From the NCBI GenBank assembly GCA_945881735.1, contig CAMCVF010000002.1, positions 62,001 to 126,000 on the forward strand: a stretch of DNA of 64,000 bases. Reading direction: 5' to 3'. Positions 28,292 through 37,401 of this stretch are shown in pieces; within the stretch, counting starts at the first letter, position 1, and each line of letters opens with the position of its first letter. A program made the translations under genes and the position numbers. The DNA comes from Methylotenera oryzisoli. Its GTDB lineage: Bacteria; Pseudomonadota; Gammaproteobacteria; Burkholderiales; Methylophilaceae. The notes below the pieces were generated by a model. The model searched no databases. It saw only the letters and a program-made list of their open reading frames with translations, and had not been told where the DNA came from.

Positions 28292-28960
28292 TTAGTGAAT
28301 CAATGGAACTTGGCTAATAATTCGCTCCCAAGCTTCTTTAACAGAAGCTGATAATGAACGATTAATCTCCTCAAGATTTGCAATCTGATCAATACGATTT
28401 TGCAATCTTACCAATTCTGAACTCGATAGTAATCTGCTCATAATTTCTGTCGCTCGTAACAAGCCAATTAGCAGTGCATCGCTTGGATTGGGAATTTCAT
28501 CATTATTTAATAGTTGCATGATTCTCGACCTTACTTCCCTCTCCTCAATACCACTTGTTGCAGGATAAGCGCGAGTTTTAAGAACCCATAACAAACGTTT
28601 CTCTACCATTTGAACCACGCCTTTATTGACTAAACTTTCGATGATTTTGTCACTCAAAGTAGCGCCATGGCGTGCGAATCTGCTTAGCCAATCAGAAGTA
28701 GAAAGGGAATTTTTTTCAGCCACAATTGCAGCTAAAGCTTGATCCAGAATAGCATCTCCAGTTGCCTCTGAAGAAACAACGAATACCTTTTTGGCGTCAG
28801 TATCTAACTTTCCTTTAAGTGTTAACTCCATAATTAAAGATGCTGCAATGGCAATGTCAAACGAAAAGGGTTTGATTGAATCCAGAAGCTTCCCTGACTC
28901 ATCATCAAGCGTAATCAGTAAAAGCTCTTCAGCCAGGCTTAGTTTTTTTGAGGACGTCAT
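28292..28960 (-). CDS. GPP34 (Golgi phosphoprotein 3-like) family protein
   Basis: This 222-residue, mostly helical protein has the family start LSLAEELLLITLDDESGK, followed by IAASLIMELTLKGKLD and the C-terminal half with KTRAYPATSGIEEREVRSRI. Eukaryotic GOLPH3 binds phosphatidylinositol-4-phosphate through this fold; bacterial members are common in actinobacteria and some others but have no settled function. The gene follows a STAS gene by 13 bases and precedes a binding lipoprotein gene, so it belongs to the partner-switching module. A role as membrane-binding effector of the switch is my inference only. Confidence 0.8.
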   Translation of the reverse strand: MTSSKKLSLAEELLLITLDDESGKLLDSIKPFSFDIAIAASLIMELTLKGKLDTDAKKVFVVSSEATGDAILDQALAAIVAEKNSLSTSDWLSRFARHGATLSDKIIESLVNKGVVQMVEKRLLWVLKTRAYPATSGIEEREVRSRIMQLLNNDEIPNPSDALLIGLLRATEIMSRLLSSSELVRLQNRIDQIANLEEINRSLSASVKEAWERIISQVPLIH

Positions 28961-28973
28961 TTTATCAGCGACC

Positions 28974-29252
28974 TTATTTTTCTATTTCAATAATCTTGTC
29001 AAATCCACTCATGATCAAGAGATCTAAAATTTCAGAATTTGGTTTTAAAAGAATGAGCTTTTTATTTTGACTTTTTAAATCTTTAGCCGTTTTTAAGAAT
29101 ATTCTAAGCCCCAAACTACTAATGTATGTGAGTTCTGATAAATCAATTGAAAAAGAAGGCCCCACTTTATTTATTAGCGCTGAAATTTCAAGGTCATACT
29201 GATCGGCATTAGACCCATCAATACGTCCATTTAGTTTGTAATTTGCATTCAC
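28974..29252 (-). CDS. STAS-domain anti-sigma factor antagonist
   Basis: This is a single STAS domain of about 93 residues with the phosphoacceptor motif TYISSLGLRIF. I place the start at GTG 29252, nine bases after GGAG. A TTG at 29258 is only three bases from that site and so less likely. It heads the operon STAS, GPP34, binding lipoprotein. The RsbW-type kinase at 29684 is divergent, 430 bases away, and is the obvious partner. It is the third STAS protein of the island. Confidence 0.86.
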   Translation of the reverse strand: MNANYKLNGRIDGSNADQYDLEISALINKVGPSFSIDLSELTYISSLGLRIFLKTAKDLKSQNKKLILLKPNSEILDLLIMSGFDKIIEIEK

Positions 29253-29683
29253 GATCAATTACTCCGGAATTTTTTTATTAATATTTAAGAGTCCACACTA
29301 TACATAGATCAATTATCATAATCAACTTACCGTATATCAACAAACTATACCCAATTTAAAATATTAAGAGTGGCACGCTAGCTAGATTATTTTTTATAAA
29401 TCTTCGATGGCCACTTGCAAGCATTTGATCGCCATTTGCTGAAGTTTAAGAGCTGAATTTATCAGCGGTATGGCGCATTAACAAATAGGACAACGATATT
29501 TTAAATTACTGATCATCGTTTCTAGTTTTACTTTTTGTTGCTTGTTAAGTATGATCAGACAATATTGTTGCAAAATTTAGAACCTAATGTAGATTTCATT
29601 AAAATGTATTTTAATTTCAAAACTAGCTTGATCTAATCTCATCATATGATGAGTCAAATTGATTTTAATTAAAGCCTTTATCA
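29253..29683. promoter_or_regulatory. divergent regulatory region with two perfect palindromes
   Basis: These 430 bases separate the STAS operon (left) from the RsbW-type gene (right) and hold no gene. Two perfect inverted repeats lie close to the right-hand gene: 29598-29615 (ATTAAAAT, GT, ATTTTAAT) and 29638-29653 (CTCATCAT, ATGATGAG), the second about 30 bases before the GTG start. The first shares ATTAAAA and TGTAT with the repeat at 17901-17917. Operators for a dimeric regulator are possible. Confidence 0.4.
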
Positions 29684-30112
29684 GTGAATAATACCCAAAA
29701 AAATATACTAGAAATTTTATTGACTGGTGATCTGGCCGAGATTGATCATTTGGCGATAGCGCTTAATCGCTTTTTTGACGATGCTGGGATTGATGCATTG
29801 GTAAAGAATCAAGTAAATTTGATTCTTGAGGAGCTTTATACCAATACAGCTAATTATGGTTTTCAAGGCATTACCAATGGTGAAGTAACAATCACTCTCT
29901 CTTTAATTGATGGACAACTAGAGATGGTTTATCAAGATAACGGGATTGCATTTAATCCACTCGAAATTGAAGACCCTGATTTATTACTGGGTATCGAAGA
30001 TCGGCCAATAGGCGGATTGGGCGTTTTCTTTGTAAAAGCCTTGACTGATCAAGTTGAGTACTCTCACGTGGGTGAATTCAATCAACTCAAAATGCAAAAA
30101 AAAGTTTATTGA
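29684..30112 (+). CDS. RsbW-type anti-sigma factor / serine kinase (HATPase_c_2)
   Basis: This 142-residue GHKL ATPase has a complete N-box (ILEELYTNTANYGF, Glu49/Glu50 and Asn54), G1 (QDNGIAFNPLE, Asp85) and G2 (IGGLGVFFVKAL). It should phosphorylate a STAS partner, most simply the product of the divergent gene ending at 29252. The start is GTG without a clear Shine-Dalgarno sequence. It resembles the degenerate tail of the ABC ATPase at 20318 (EEL at the N-box, FNPLE at G1), which helps identify that tail. It is convergent with the Na/Pi cotransporter gene, 16 bases apart. Confidence 0.88.
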   Translation: MNNTQKNILEILLTGDLAEIDHLAIALNRFFDDAGIDALVKNQVNLILEELYTNTANYGFQGITNGEVTITLSLIDGQLEMVYQDNGIAFNPLEIEDPDLLLGIEDRPIGGLGVFFVKALTDQVEYSHVGEFNQLKMQKKVY

Positions 30113-30128
30113 AGAAAACTTTTTAAAT

Positions 30129-31706
30129 TCACTCGTTTTGTGTTTTCACGTTTAACATTTGTCTAATTTGCCACAAGATTCTTTCAAATACGCGAGTACT
30201 GACAAATAACGATTTCCTAATATTGATGTCAATACTTGTCTCCGAAAGCAAAGTATTACGTATGTTATCCATAAGCTGACCTTTATCCGAGGTGAGCTCC
30301 ATTAAAAAATCAGTATTTTCATCGCCACTCAATGTTTCTTCCATCAACGTCAAAACAAGATGAAGGCTTTCAATCATTGATCCGGATAGACCTTCTTTAA
30401 AATTTTTTGTAGCACCCACTGTGTTTGTGAAGTTGTTTAAGGATTCCAGTAGGGCAATAATGGCTTCGTTGTAACTTTGAAGTTGCAATACATCAGACAT
30501 CTCTTTGCCTAATTCATGATGAGAAATCTCATCGATAAATTGTTTGATTTCATTAGCTAACTGCAGATTTGCCTCATGCCTAATGCTAACTGGCATGTGT
30601 TCTATTTCGTCTGTTCTAAGAGGTTCTAGATACTTTGAAAGTGTCGAAATTAATCTTTCTTGCTCTTTTTTGACTAAACTAATTACGATATCTGGGTCTT
30701 CAATAGCTTCAGCATAGATAAATTTAGGTTTCCCTAAAGATTCTTCTTCCTTTTCTGGGTATAGTTTGTTTAATAAGGGAATGATTTTTGACTGAAATAA
30801 AGTCACCATTACGGCACCAGCAATTTGTAGGGCTAAGTAAATGACCGAAATTTGAAAACCAATTGCCACTTTGCCAGCTAATGTTGAGGGGTTCGCGATG
30901 TAGAATTTGAATAAGCTAGGGAATATGATGAACGCCGGCAGAATTAATAACAACCCGCCGAATTTTGTTAAAAACTGATAGAACGCGATTTGTTTTTGAG
31001 CGCCTGATAGATGAGAAGTAATTAAAACTAGGCTTAGACCTGAACCTGTATTAGCCCCGAATAACATAATAACTGCGGCTTCAAATGGAATGATGCCTGA
31101 CAGTACTAGGGTGATGGCAATAATTGTTACTGTTGACGCTGATTGTGTAATCAGGCTGAAAAATAAACCAATAATAAAACAGATCAATGTGGTTTCAGAG
31201 GCAAACTCAATAAATTCCACGACCCACTTAGAATCATTAAGAGAATGAGCCCCCTCCTTCACCATCCCAAGCCCTACAAATAATAAGCCGAGGGCGAATA
31301 AAATTGCAACCAGATACTTTGTTTTTTCCGCACGACCAACGTTAAACAAGTTGGCTAGCCCAACGACAGCAATTAATACAAAGCCCCCCAATCGAATATC
31401 AATTGACGCTAAGAATACGAGTAATGATCCACCTACACTTGACCAAGCGGCGATATTGAGAGCATTTTTGAATTTAAGAGCGCCGGAGTTGACTAGCCCC
31501 ATGCATACAAACGTTGAGCCACTGGTACTTTGTGTTATTGCCCCAAGCATCGTTCCCGCAAGGGCCATGCTGAAATAGTTGCCGGTCATTTTTGAGAGGA
31601 TCTGTCTCATTTTTTTGCCAGCAAGTGGCCTCATGCTGGCTGACAAAAAACTAAGTCCAGTTAAGAACAGCCCTAGCCCCGCCATCGAAGATATATAGCC
31701 AAGCAT
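30129..31706 (-). CDS. Na+/phosphate cotransporter family protein with PhoU-like tail
   Basis: This 525-residue membrane protein has about nine helices in its first 320 residues. The inverted-repeat transport motifs of the NptA/PNaS family are visible as TQSTSGSTFVCMG (about residue 60) and TQSASTVTIIAIT (about 185). Residues 345-520 are a cytoplasmic helical region of PhoU type. Members import phosphate with sodium or act in phosphate or membrane signalling. The gene is six bases downstream of the four-helix sensor gene, in one operon, which suggests the sensor and the transporter work together. Confidence 0.87.
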   Translation of the reverse strand: MLGYISSMAGLGLFLTGLSFLSASMRPLAGKKMRQILSKMTGNYFSMALAGTMLGAITQSTSGSTFVCMGLVNSGALKFKNALNIAAWSSVGGSLLVFLASIDIRLGGFVLIAVVGLANLFNVGRAEKTKYLVAILFALGLLFVGLGMVKEGAHSLNDSKWVVEFIEFASETTLICFIIGLFFSLITQSASTVTIIAITLVLSGIIPFEAAVIMLFGANTGSGLSLVLITSHLSGAQKQIAFYQFLTKFGGLLLILPAFIIFPSLFKFYIANPSTLAGKVAIGFQISVIYLALQIAGAVMVTLFQSKIIPLLNKLYPEKEEESLGKPKFIYAEAIEDPDIVISLVKKEQERLISTLSKYLEPLRTDEIEHMPVSIRHEANLQLANEIKQFIDEISHHELGKEMSDVLQLQSYNEAIIALLESLNNFTNTVGATKNFKEGLSGSMIESLHLVLTLMEETLSGDENTDFLMELTSDKGQLMDNIRNTLLSETSIDINIRKSLFVSTRVFERILWQIRQMLNVKTQNE

Positions 31707-31712
31707 GTTCTT

Positions 31713-32396
31713 TTAGCTCTCTGTCATACGAAGAATGCTATGAAGACCGATTCCGCTAAGAATAAGTGCGGCCAACATAACCCCAAGAATAAACTTTTTG
31801 AGTGACTTGTGCCGGGACTCAACACTTTGCTTAATAATACTTAGTTGAGTTTTTCCAACATCAGAAAATTTTTGAAATATGGTACCCAGATCATTGTCTA
31901 GGGCACGGTCGATTCCCCTTAGTTTTTGATCAATCTCACTAGCCCCTTCGTTATTTTCCAATGACCCCTCATTAAGCGTTTTTTTGTAAATTATTCCTAG
32001 TTCCAGATGTTTAAGACGAGCTTCCTCTATAGACTGACATATGTCTTGTTTACTTAAGGATAAACAAATTTTTTGAGCATCTTTGAGATTATTAACTACT
32101 TTGGTTTGCTCTGCCTCAAAACTTGAAAGGTAATTGAATTTATCCTTATTATCCCCTCCCCTTAGTAAAATATTCTTCCATTCCTGGACCTGGGTTTTGA
32201 AGTGTACTTTTGCTAACAGCATCTGGTTTTGTAGTTCACTAATAATAATCAACTTTGCCGATCCATCTTCATAGGCGCGGTTGATTGACCATATTGAGAA
32301 GAGAGACATGATGCCAATGAAAATAAGCATGCCAATCCAAGTCCATGCAAAAGAAATGATTTTTTTTCGTAAGTTATCGGTTTTAGTTTGGGCCAT
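31713..32396 (-). CDS. membrane four-helix-bundle sensor protein lacking any output domain
   Basis: This 227-residue protein resembles only the sensory part of a chemoreceptor: helix 1 (about 14-33), an extracytoplasmic four-helix bundle of about 165 residues with KVHFKTQVQEWKNILLRGGD, and helix 2 (about 202-220), then just a few residues. It has no HAMP, methyl-accepting or kinase domain. The protein is complete at both ends, so truncation by frameshift is not evident; the next gene, the Na/Pi cotransporter homologue, begins six bases later. A decayed relative lies at 22518-22804. It might sense a ligand and act through the transporter or through the signalling proteins nearby. Confidence 0.75.
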   Translation of the reverse strand: MAQTKTDNLRKKIISFAWTWIGMLIFIGIMSLFSIWSINRAYEDGSAKLIIISELQNQMLLAKVHFKTQVQEWKNILLRGGDNKDKFNYLSSFEAEQTKVVNNLKDAQKICLSLSKQDICQSIEEARLKHLELGIIYKKTLNEGSLENNEGASEIDQKLRGIDRALDNDLGTIFQKFSDVGKTQLSIIKQSVESRHKSLKKFILGVMLAALILSGIGLHSILRMTES

Positions 32397-32510
32397 GTTA
32401 TTTTTAAAATGATATAGGAATATAAAACAGATCTACTATAGTGAGTAATAATGACAAAATTATTTCACCCCAATTCAAGCAAGATTTAATTGGCGTACTA
32501 GATAGTATAC

Positions 32511-32540
32511 AAAAAAGCAAAACGCCCCATAAGGGGCGTC
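32511..32540 (-). terminator. intrinsic terminator after tRNA-Asp
   Basis: Stem ACGCCCC (32522-32528) and GGGGCGT (32533-32539) with loop ATAA; read on the minus strand it is followed by TTTTGCTTTTTT. It begins about 15 bases beyond the tRNA-Asp 3' end. Confidence 0.88.
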
Positions 32541-32553
32541 ATTACTAAATAAT

Positions 32554-32630
32554 TGGCGGAGTGGACGGGACTCGAACCCGCGACCCCCGGCGTGACAGGC
32601 CGGTATTCTAACCAACTGAACTACCACTCC
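32554..32630 (-). tRNA. tRNA-Asp (GUC)
   Basis: This 77-base tRNA with encoded CCA folds normally: acceptor GGAGTGG with CCACTCC, D-arm, anticodon loop CTGTCAC giving GUC, and T-arm GGGTTCGAGTCCC. Its 3' end borders the accessory block and is partly repeated at 8986-8999, so it is the likely insertion site of the island. Confidence 0.97.
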
Positions 32631-32687
32631 AGTTTTTTTAGTACTTAATTGTATTTAAAATTATATTCTAGCACTCCCTCAAAATTA

Positions 32688-32713
32688 AAGAGTGCTAAAT
32701 ATCTAGCACTCTT
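32688..32713 (-). terminator. hairpin in the tRNA-Val/tRNA-Asp spacer with a third half-site
   Basis: A perfect 10-bp stem (32688-32697 with 32704-32713, loop of six) is followed on the minus strand by TTTAATTTT. A further copy of the CTAGCACTC arm at 32668-32676 could pair instead with the middle arm, so two exclusive hairpins are possible. It may end part of the transcription between the tRNAs or guide processing. Confidence 0.45.
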
Positions 32714-32744
32714 ATTTAAGATTGAGGCAATATTTGTTAGTTGT

Positions 32745-32820
32745 TGGTGGGTGCTAACGGGGTCGAACCGCTGACATTCGCCTTGTAAGGGCGACGCTCT
32801 ACCAACTGAGCTAAGCACCC
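32745..32820 (-). tRNA. tRNA-Val (UAC)
   Basis: This 76-base tRNA with encoded CCA has acceptor GGGTGCT with AGCACCC, D-loop with AGTTGGTAGAGC, anticodon loop CTTACAA giving UAC, and T-loop GGTTCGACC. It lies between hupB and tRNA-Asp, all on the minus strand. Confidence 0.97.
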
Positions 32821-32928
32821 TGTGCCCATGTTACAACATTGAGATTCGATAAAATTAATAGAATTTACTTTATCAATAACCCTAAACTAACCGAGATTTA
32901 GTAGTTAATTACTTAATCACTAAAAGGG

Positions 32929-33201
32929 TTAGTTTACAGCATCTTTAAGCGCTTTACCAGCCCTAAACTTAGGAGAATTCGCAGCTTTTATACTAATTGT
33001 TGCGCCTGTACGTGGATTACGGCCATTTCTAGCCTCACGCTTACCAACGTAAAATGAACCAAAACCAATTAAAGTTACTAAATCCCCTTTTTTTAGTGCA
33101 TTAGTGACAGCAGCGGTAGTAGCATCTAAAGCGCGACTAGCAGCTGCCTTAGAGAGACCAGCTGATTTTGCAATTTCATCAATCAATTCTGATTTATTCA
33201 C
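32929..33201 (-). CDS. hupB: DNA-binding protein HU, beta type
   Basis: This 90-residue nucleoid protein starts [20 protein letters not shown] and carries the HU signature [21 protein letters not shown] on its DNA-binding arm with the tip Arg-Asn-Pro. Length and sequence are typical. It is downstream of lon, as in many proteobacteria, and is followed by two tRNA genes. Confidence 0.97.
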   Translation of the reverse strand: MNKSELIDEIAKSAGLSKAAASRALDATTAAVTNALKKGDLVTLIGFGSFYVGKREARNGRNPRTGATISIKAANSPKFRAGKALKDAVN

Positions 33202-33254
33202 GTGTAATCCCCTATAATATTTTTAAATAAATAACAGGCGTATCCTGTAATGAC

Positions 33255-33284
33255 TTTATATCAAGCTATAAAAGCCTATGTCAA
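33255..33284 (-). promoter_or_regulatory. probable sigma-70 promoter of hupB
   Basis: On the minus strand a consensus -35 box TTGACA (33279-33284) is followed after 18 bases by TATAAA (33255-33260), about 54 bases before the hupB start codon. Confidence 0.6.
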
Positions 33285-33353
33285 GGCTTTGCAGGCAATT
33301 TTGCTAGATAATAAGTAAATAAATGCGTATAACCTTAATTAGCACTTAAAAAT

Positions 33354-35846
33354 CTAGTGAGTGATTGGAACACTGGAGTCAGGCGTAACTTCGGCAACAA
33401 CGGCAGCGATTTCCACTGTTTTGCCAGTCAACGGTTTCGGCGCACTTTCTAAAGCCAACTCCAACACTTGATCTATCCACTTTACTGGATGAATCTGTAA
33501 CTGACTTTTTATGTTATCTGGAATATCCACTAAATCTTTAACGTTAGATTCTGGTATTAATACGGTTTTAATACCTCCACGATGTGCTGCCAGCAACTTC
33601 TCTTTTAAGCCACCAATTGCTAACACTTCACCACGCAAAGTAATCTCACCTGTCATTGCCACATCCGCACGCGCGGGAATACCCGTTAAAACTGAAACCA
33701 AAGCCGTTGTTAGTCCAATACCCGCACTCGGACCATCTTTAGGAGTAGCACCTTCCGGCAAGTGAATATGAATATCTTTTTTCTCATAAAACTCTTCATC
33801 AATACCCAAGCGAGTTGCACGACTGCGCACCACACTCATTGCTGCTTGCACAGATTCTTGCATCACATCACCTAATTTACCTGTGGTGATAGTTTTACCC
33901 TTACCCGGCAAAAGTACCGTTTCAATAGTTAGCAACTCTCCACCAACCGATGTCCATGCTAACCCTGTGACTTGCCCAACTTGGTTATCTTTAGCAGCTA
34001 AGCCGTAGTCATAGCGATAAACACCTAAATACTTCTCAAGATTCTTTGAAGTAATGCTGATCTTTTTTTCTGCATTAACGACTACTTTTTTACTATCCGC
34101 AACTGCTACATCACGCGATTTTTTAGCATTGGTTCGATTAAGTAACAACTCTTTAACTACTTTGCGGCAGATTTTAGCAATTTCTTGTTCCAAGAGGCGC
34201 ACACCAGCTTCACGCGTGTAATAGCGCACGATATCACGAATAACGGATTCGGAAATATTGACTTCCGCTGATTTTAAACCATGAGCTTTAAGCTCTTTAG
34301 GCAATAAATACTTCATGGCAATATTAATTTTTTCGTCTTCGGTATAACCCGCTAAGCGAATGATTTCCATACGATCCAATAGAGGTGCAGGAATATTCAT
34401 GCTATTAGCTGTTGCCACAAACATCACATCAGATAAATCGTATTCGACTTCAATATAGTGATCGGCAAAGGTATGGTTTTGCTCTGGATCAAGCACTTCT
34501 AGCAGGGCGGAAGAAGGATCGCCGCGCATATCTTGACCCATTTTATCCACTTCATCCAACAAGAATAATGGATTTTTAACAGCGATTTTAGTCATGCTTT
34601 GCATCACTTTACCTGGCATTGAGCCAATGTAAGTGCGTCTATGACCTCGAATTTCAGCTTCATCACGCACGCCGCCCAATGCCATGCGGATAAATTTACG
34701 ATTGACTGCTTTAGCAATACTTTGACCAAGCGAAGTCTTACCTACACCCGGTGGACCAACCAAGCATAATATTGGCGCTTTAAGTTTGCCAACGCGTTGT
34801 TGCACTGCTAAATACTCAACAATACGTTCTTTTACCTTATCTAGCCCATAATGATCAGCATCTAAAATATCAATGGCTGACTGCAAATCTTTGCTAATCT
34901 TTGTTTTTTTCTTCCAAGGTAGGTTAACTAAAGTATCAATATAATTACGCACAACCGATGCTTCAGCCGACATAGGCGACATCATTTTCAGTTTCTTAAT
35001 CTCAGCATTTACTTTTGAAAACGCCTCTTTAGACATACCCGATTCTTTGATTCGCTTTTCTAAATCATCTAATTCGGCATTTTCGTCTTGCTCACCCAAC
35101 TCTTTTTGAATGGCTTTTACTTGCTCATTTAGATAATATTCACGCTGACTTTTTTCCATTTGGCGTTTAACGCGGCCACGGATCCGCTTTTCGACCTGCA
35201 AGATATCAATTTCAGATTCCATCAAATGCAGCAGATGCTCTAAGCGCTCTGTTACGCTTAACATCTCTAGGATTTTTTGTTTTTCTTCTAGTTTTAGGGT
35301 CAGGTGCGCGGAAATAGTGTCCGCCAATCGCCCTGCCTCTTTAATTGTAGCCAGTGAAGCTAAAATTTCTGGTGGGATTTTTTTGTTTAATTTAACGTAT
35401 TGATCAAATTGCGTGAATACAGTGCGCATGAGCGCTTCAGTTTCGCTATCATTTTCAAGTGGGTCTGCAATTTTTTCGGCTTTAGCTAAAAAACATTCTT
35501 CTGTTTCAATGAATTCAGACACACGCATGCGATGCAAGCCTTCCACCAGCACTTTTACTGTGCCATCTGGCAGCTTTAGCAGTTGCAATACAGTGGCTAG
35601 AGTGCCGATATCATATAAATCTTCAGCATCAGGCTCATCTTTATTAGCAGATTTTTGCGCAACTAATAAGATCTGTTTATTGTTATCAGATGCAATTTCT
35701 AAGGCTTTAACCGATTTTGCACGGCCTACAAAAAGCGGAATCACTAAATGGGGATAAACCACCACATCACGCAATGGCAATAAAGGCATCAAGCCATTCG
35801 GCTCATTGGCTTTAGTTAAATCATCTGAAAAAGTTTGTTCTGTCAT
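33354..35846 (-). CDS. lon: ATP-dependent endopeptidase Lon
   Basis: This 830-residue cytoplasmic AAA+ protease degrades misfolded and regulatory proteins. The N-terminal LON substrate domain starts around [15 protein letters not shown]. The AAA module has Walker [10 protein letters not shown] near residue 364 and Walker [10 protein letters not shown]. The C-terminal protease domain has the Ser-Lys dyad Ser707 (GPSAGIG) and Lys750 ([12 protein letters not shown]). It sits between clpX and hupB in the usual order. Confidence 0.98.
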   Translation of the reverse strand: MTEQTFSDDLTKANEPNGLMPLLPLRDVVVYPHLVIPLFVGRAKSVKALEIASDNNKQILLVAQKSANKDEPDAEDLYDIGTLATVLQLLKLPDGTVKVLVEGLHRMRVSEFIETEECFLAKAEKIADPLENDSETEALMRTVFTQFDQYVKLNKKIPPEILASLATIKEAGRLADTISAHLTLKLEEKQKILEMLSVTERLEHLLHLMESEIDILQVEKRIRGRVKRQMEKSQREYYLNEQVKAIQKELGEQDENAELDDLEKRIKESGMSKEAFSKVNAEIKKLKMMSPMSAEASVVRNYIDTLVNLPWKKKTKISKDLQSAIDILDADHYGLDKVKERIVEYLAVQQRVGKLKAPILCLVGPPGVGKTSLGQSIAKAVNRKFIRMALGGVRDEAEIRGHRRTYIGSMPGKVMQSMTKIAVKNPLFLLDEVDKMGQDMRGDPSSALLEVLDPEQNHTFADHYIEVEYDLSDVMFVATANSMNIPAPLLDRMEIIRLAGYTEDEKINIAMKYLLPKELKAHGLKSAEVNISESVIRDIVRYYTREAGVRLLEQEIAKICRKVVKELLLNRTNAKKSRDVAVADSKKVVVNAEKKISITSKNLEKYLGVYRYDYGLAAKDNQVGQVTGLAWTSVGGELLTIETVLLPGKGKTITTGKLGDVMQESVQAAMSVVRSRATRLGIDEEFYEKKDIHIHLPEGATPKDGPSAGIGLTTALVSVLTGIPARADVAMTGEITLRGEVLAIGGLKEKLLAAHRGGIKTVLIPESNVKDLVDIPDNIKSQLQIHPVKWIDQVLELALESAPKPLTGKTVEIAAVVAEVTPDSSVPITH

Positions 35847-36061
35847 AGAATACTTTCAAGGTCGAATAGACACACAATCAATAAGGCAAGCAGCCAATAC
35901 TATTAGGTTGGGAACATACTTTGATAGTTCAAGAGTGATGATCAAATAAATCGTTTACATCCAATTAATATTAATGCATCAATGACTATAAACGACCTAT
36001 TTTTATTTGCAATAGCCCTGTGGCGTGCACAAGGGAATTAACGATAGCAGCAACTCACCAT

Positions 36062-37345
36062 TTAGCTGGCTGATTCTGCCTTTTTTGGTGCGTCTTGAAA
36101 AATCATGAGCGGCTGTGATTCGCCTTTGATAGTGCCTTCATCGATCACCACTTTACTTAAGTTTTCAATCGATGGCAGGTCGTACATCACTTCAAGCAAT
36201 GAGTGCTCTAGGATTGAGCGTAAGCCACGTGCCCCAGTTTTGCGCTCTAAAGCTTTTTTGGCTATCAATAGCAAGGCTGACTCTCTAAACTCAAGGTCTA
36301 CACCTTCCATTTTAAATAGCTTCATATACTGTTTGGTTAATGCATTTTTTGGCTCAACTAAAATTGTCATCAAGGCTGCTTCGTCTAATGATTCTAATGT
36401 TGCAACCACAGGCAAGCGGCCGATAAACTCAGGAATCAAGCCAAACTTGATTAAATCTTCTGGCTCAACATCGCGCAATACAGCACCAACTTCACGCATA
36501 TCGTCTTTGCTTTTTACTTCTGCGCCAAAGCCAATGCCGCCTTTTTCGGAGCGTCTACGGATGACTTTATCTAAACCATCAAATGCGCCACCGCAAATAA
36601 ACAGAATATTGGTAGTATCTAATTGCACAAATTCTTGGTTTGGATGCTTACGACCACCTTGTGGCGGTACAGAAGCAATCGTACCTTCAATCAATTTCAA
36701 TAACGCTTGCTGAACACCCTCACCCGATACGTCACGAGTAATAGAAGGATTGTCAGATTTACGTGAAATCTTATCTACTTCATCAATGTACACAATTCCA
36801 CGTTGTGCTTTTTCAACATCGTAGTCACATTTTTGCAATAGTTTTTGCATAATGTTTTCAACATCTTCGCCCACATAGCCAGCTTCAGTTAAGGTAGTAG
36901 CATCAGCCATCACAAATGGCACATCTAGCATGCGTGCCAATGTTTGCGCCAATAAAGTCTTGCCTGAACCTGTTGGGCCAATCAGTAAAATATTACTTTT
37001 CTGAATTTCAACATCATCTTTCACTGTATTTTGTGATATGTGATTATGACCAAGTCGCTTGTAATGGTTATAAACCGCCACAGAAAGATTTTTCTTAGCT
37101 TGGGTTTGACCAATAACATACTGATCTAAAATCGCGCAGATTTCTTGCGGCGTAGGCAACGACTTATCTGTCGATTTAATATCGCTTAAACTTTTAACTT
37201 CTTCTTTAATAATGTCGTTGCATAAATCAACGCATTCATCGCATATAAATACAGACGGGCCTGCAATCAGCTTTTTAACTTCGTGCTGGCTTTTGCCGCA
37301 AAAAGAGCAATACAGTAACTTTTCACCTTCGGCTTTAGTCGCCAT
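36062..37345 (-). CDS. clpX: ATP-dependent Clp protease ATP-binding subunit ClpX
   Basis: This 427-residue AAA+ unfoldase delivers substrates to ClpP. The zinc-binding domain has Cys13, Cys16, Cys35 and Cys38 (YCSFCGK and FICDECVD). Walker A is GPTGSGKT and Walker [11 protein letters not shown]. The IGF loop for docking to ClpP is present as the segment GIGFGAEV. It follows clpP by 57 bases in the tig-clpP-clpX-lon order. Confidence 0.98.
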   Translation of the reverse strand: MATKAEGEKLLYCSFCGKSQHEVKKLIAGPSVFICDECVDLCNDIIKEEVKSLSDIKSTDKSLPTPQEICAILDQYVIGQTQAKKNLSVAVYNHYKRLGHNHISQNTVKDDVEIQKSNILLIGPTGSGKTLLAQTLARMLDVPFVMADATTLTEAGYVGEDVENIMQKLLQKCDYDVEKAQRGIVYIDEVDKISRKSDNPSITRDVSGEGVQQALLKLIEGTIASVPPQGGRKHPNQEFVQLDTTNILFICGGAFDGLDKVIRRRSEKGGIGFGAEVKSKDDMREVGAVLRDVEPEDLIKFGLIPEFIGRLPVVATLESLDEAALMTILVEPKNALTKQYMKLFKMEGVDLEFRESALLLIAKKALERKTGARGLRSILEHSLLEVMYDLPSIENLSKVVIDEGTIKGESQPLMIFQDAPKKAESAS

Positions 37346-37401
37346 TCAACATCCTTAACCCAACTATCTGACTACTTTTAAATAAATACAACAATAATGC
37401 T

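Noticed and set aside
31713-32396. Sensor protein as a frameshifted chemoreceptor
   Set aside because: The downstream sequence is immediately occupied by the cotransporter gene, with no HAMP or methyl-accepting remnant in any frame, so a frameshift does not explain the missing output domain.
32668-32698. CIRCE-like heat-shock operator (TAGCACTC and GAGTGCTA arms)
   Set aside because: The arms match the CIRCE half-sites, but the spacer is 13 rather than 9 bases. A third arm follows, and the element lies between two tRNA genes rather than before a chaperone gene.
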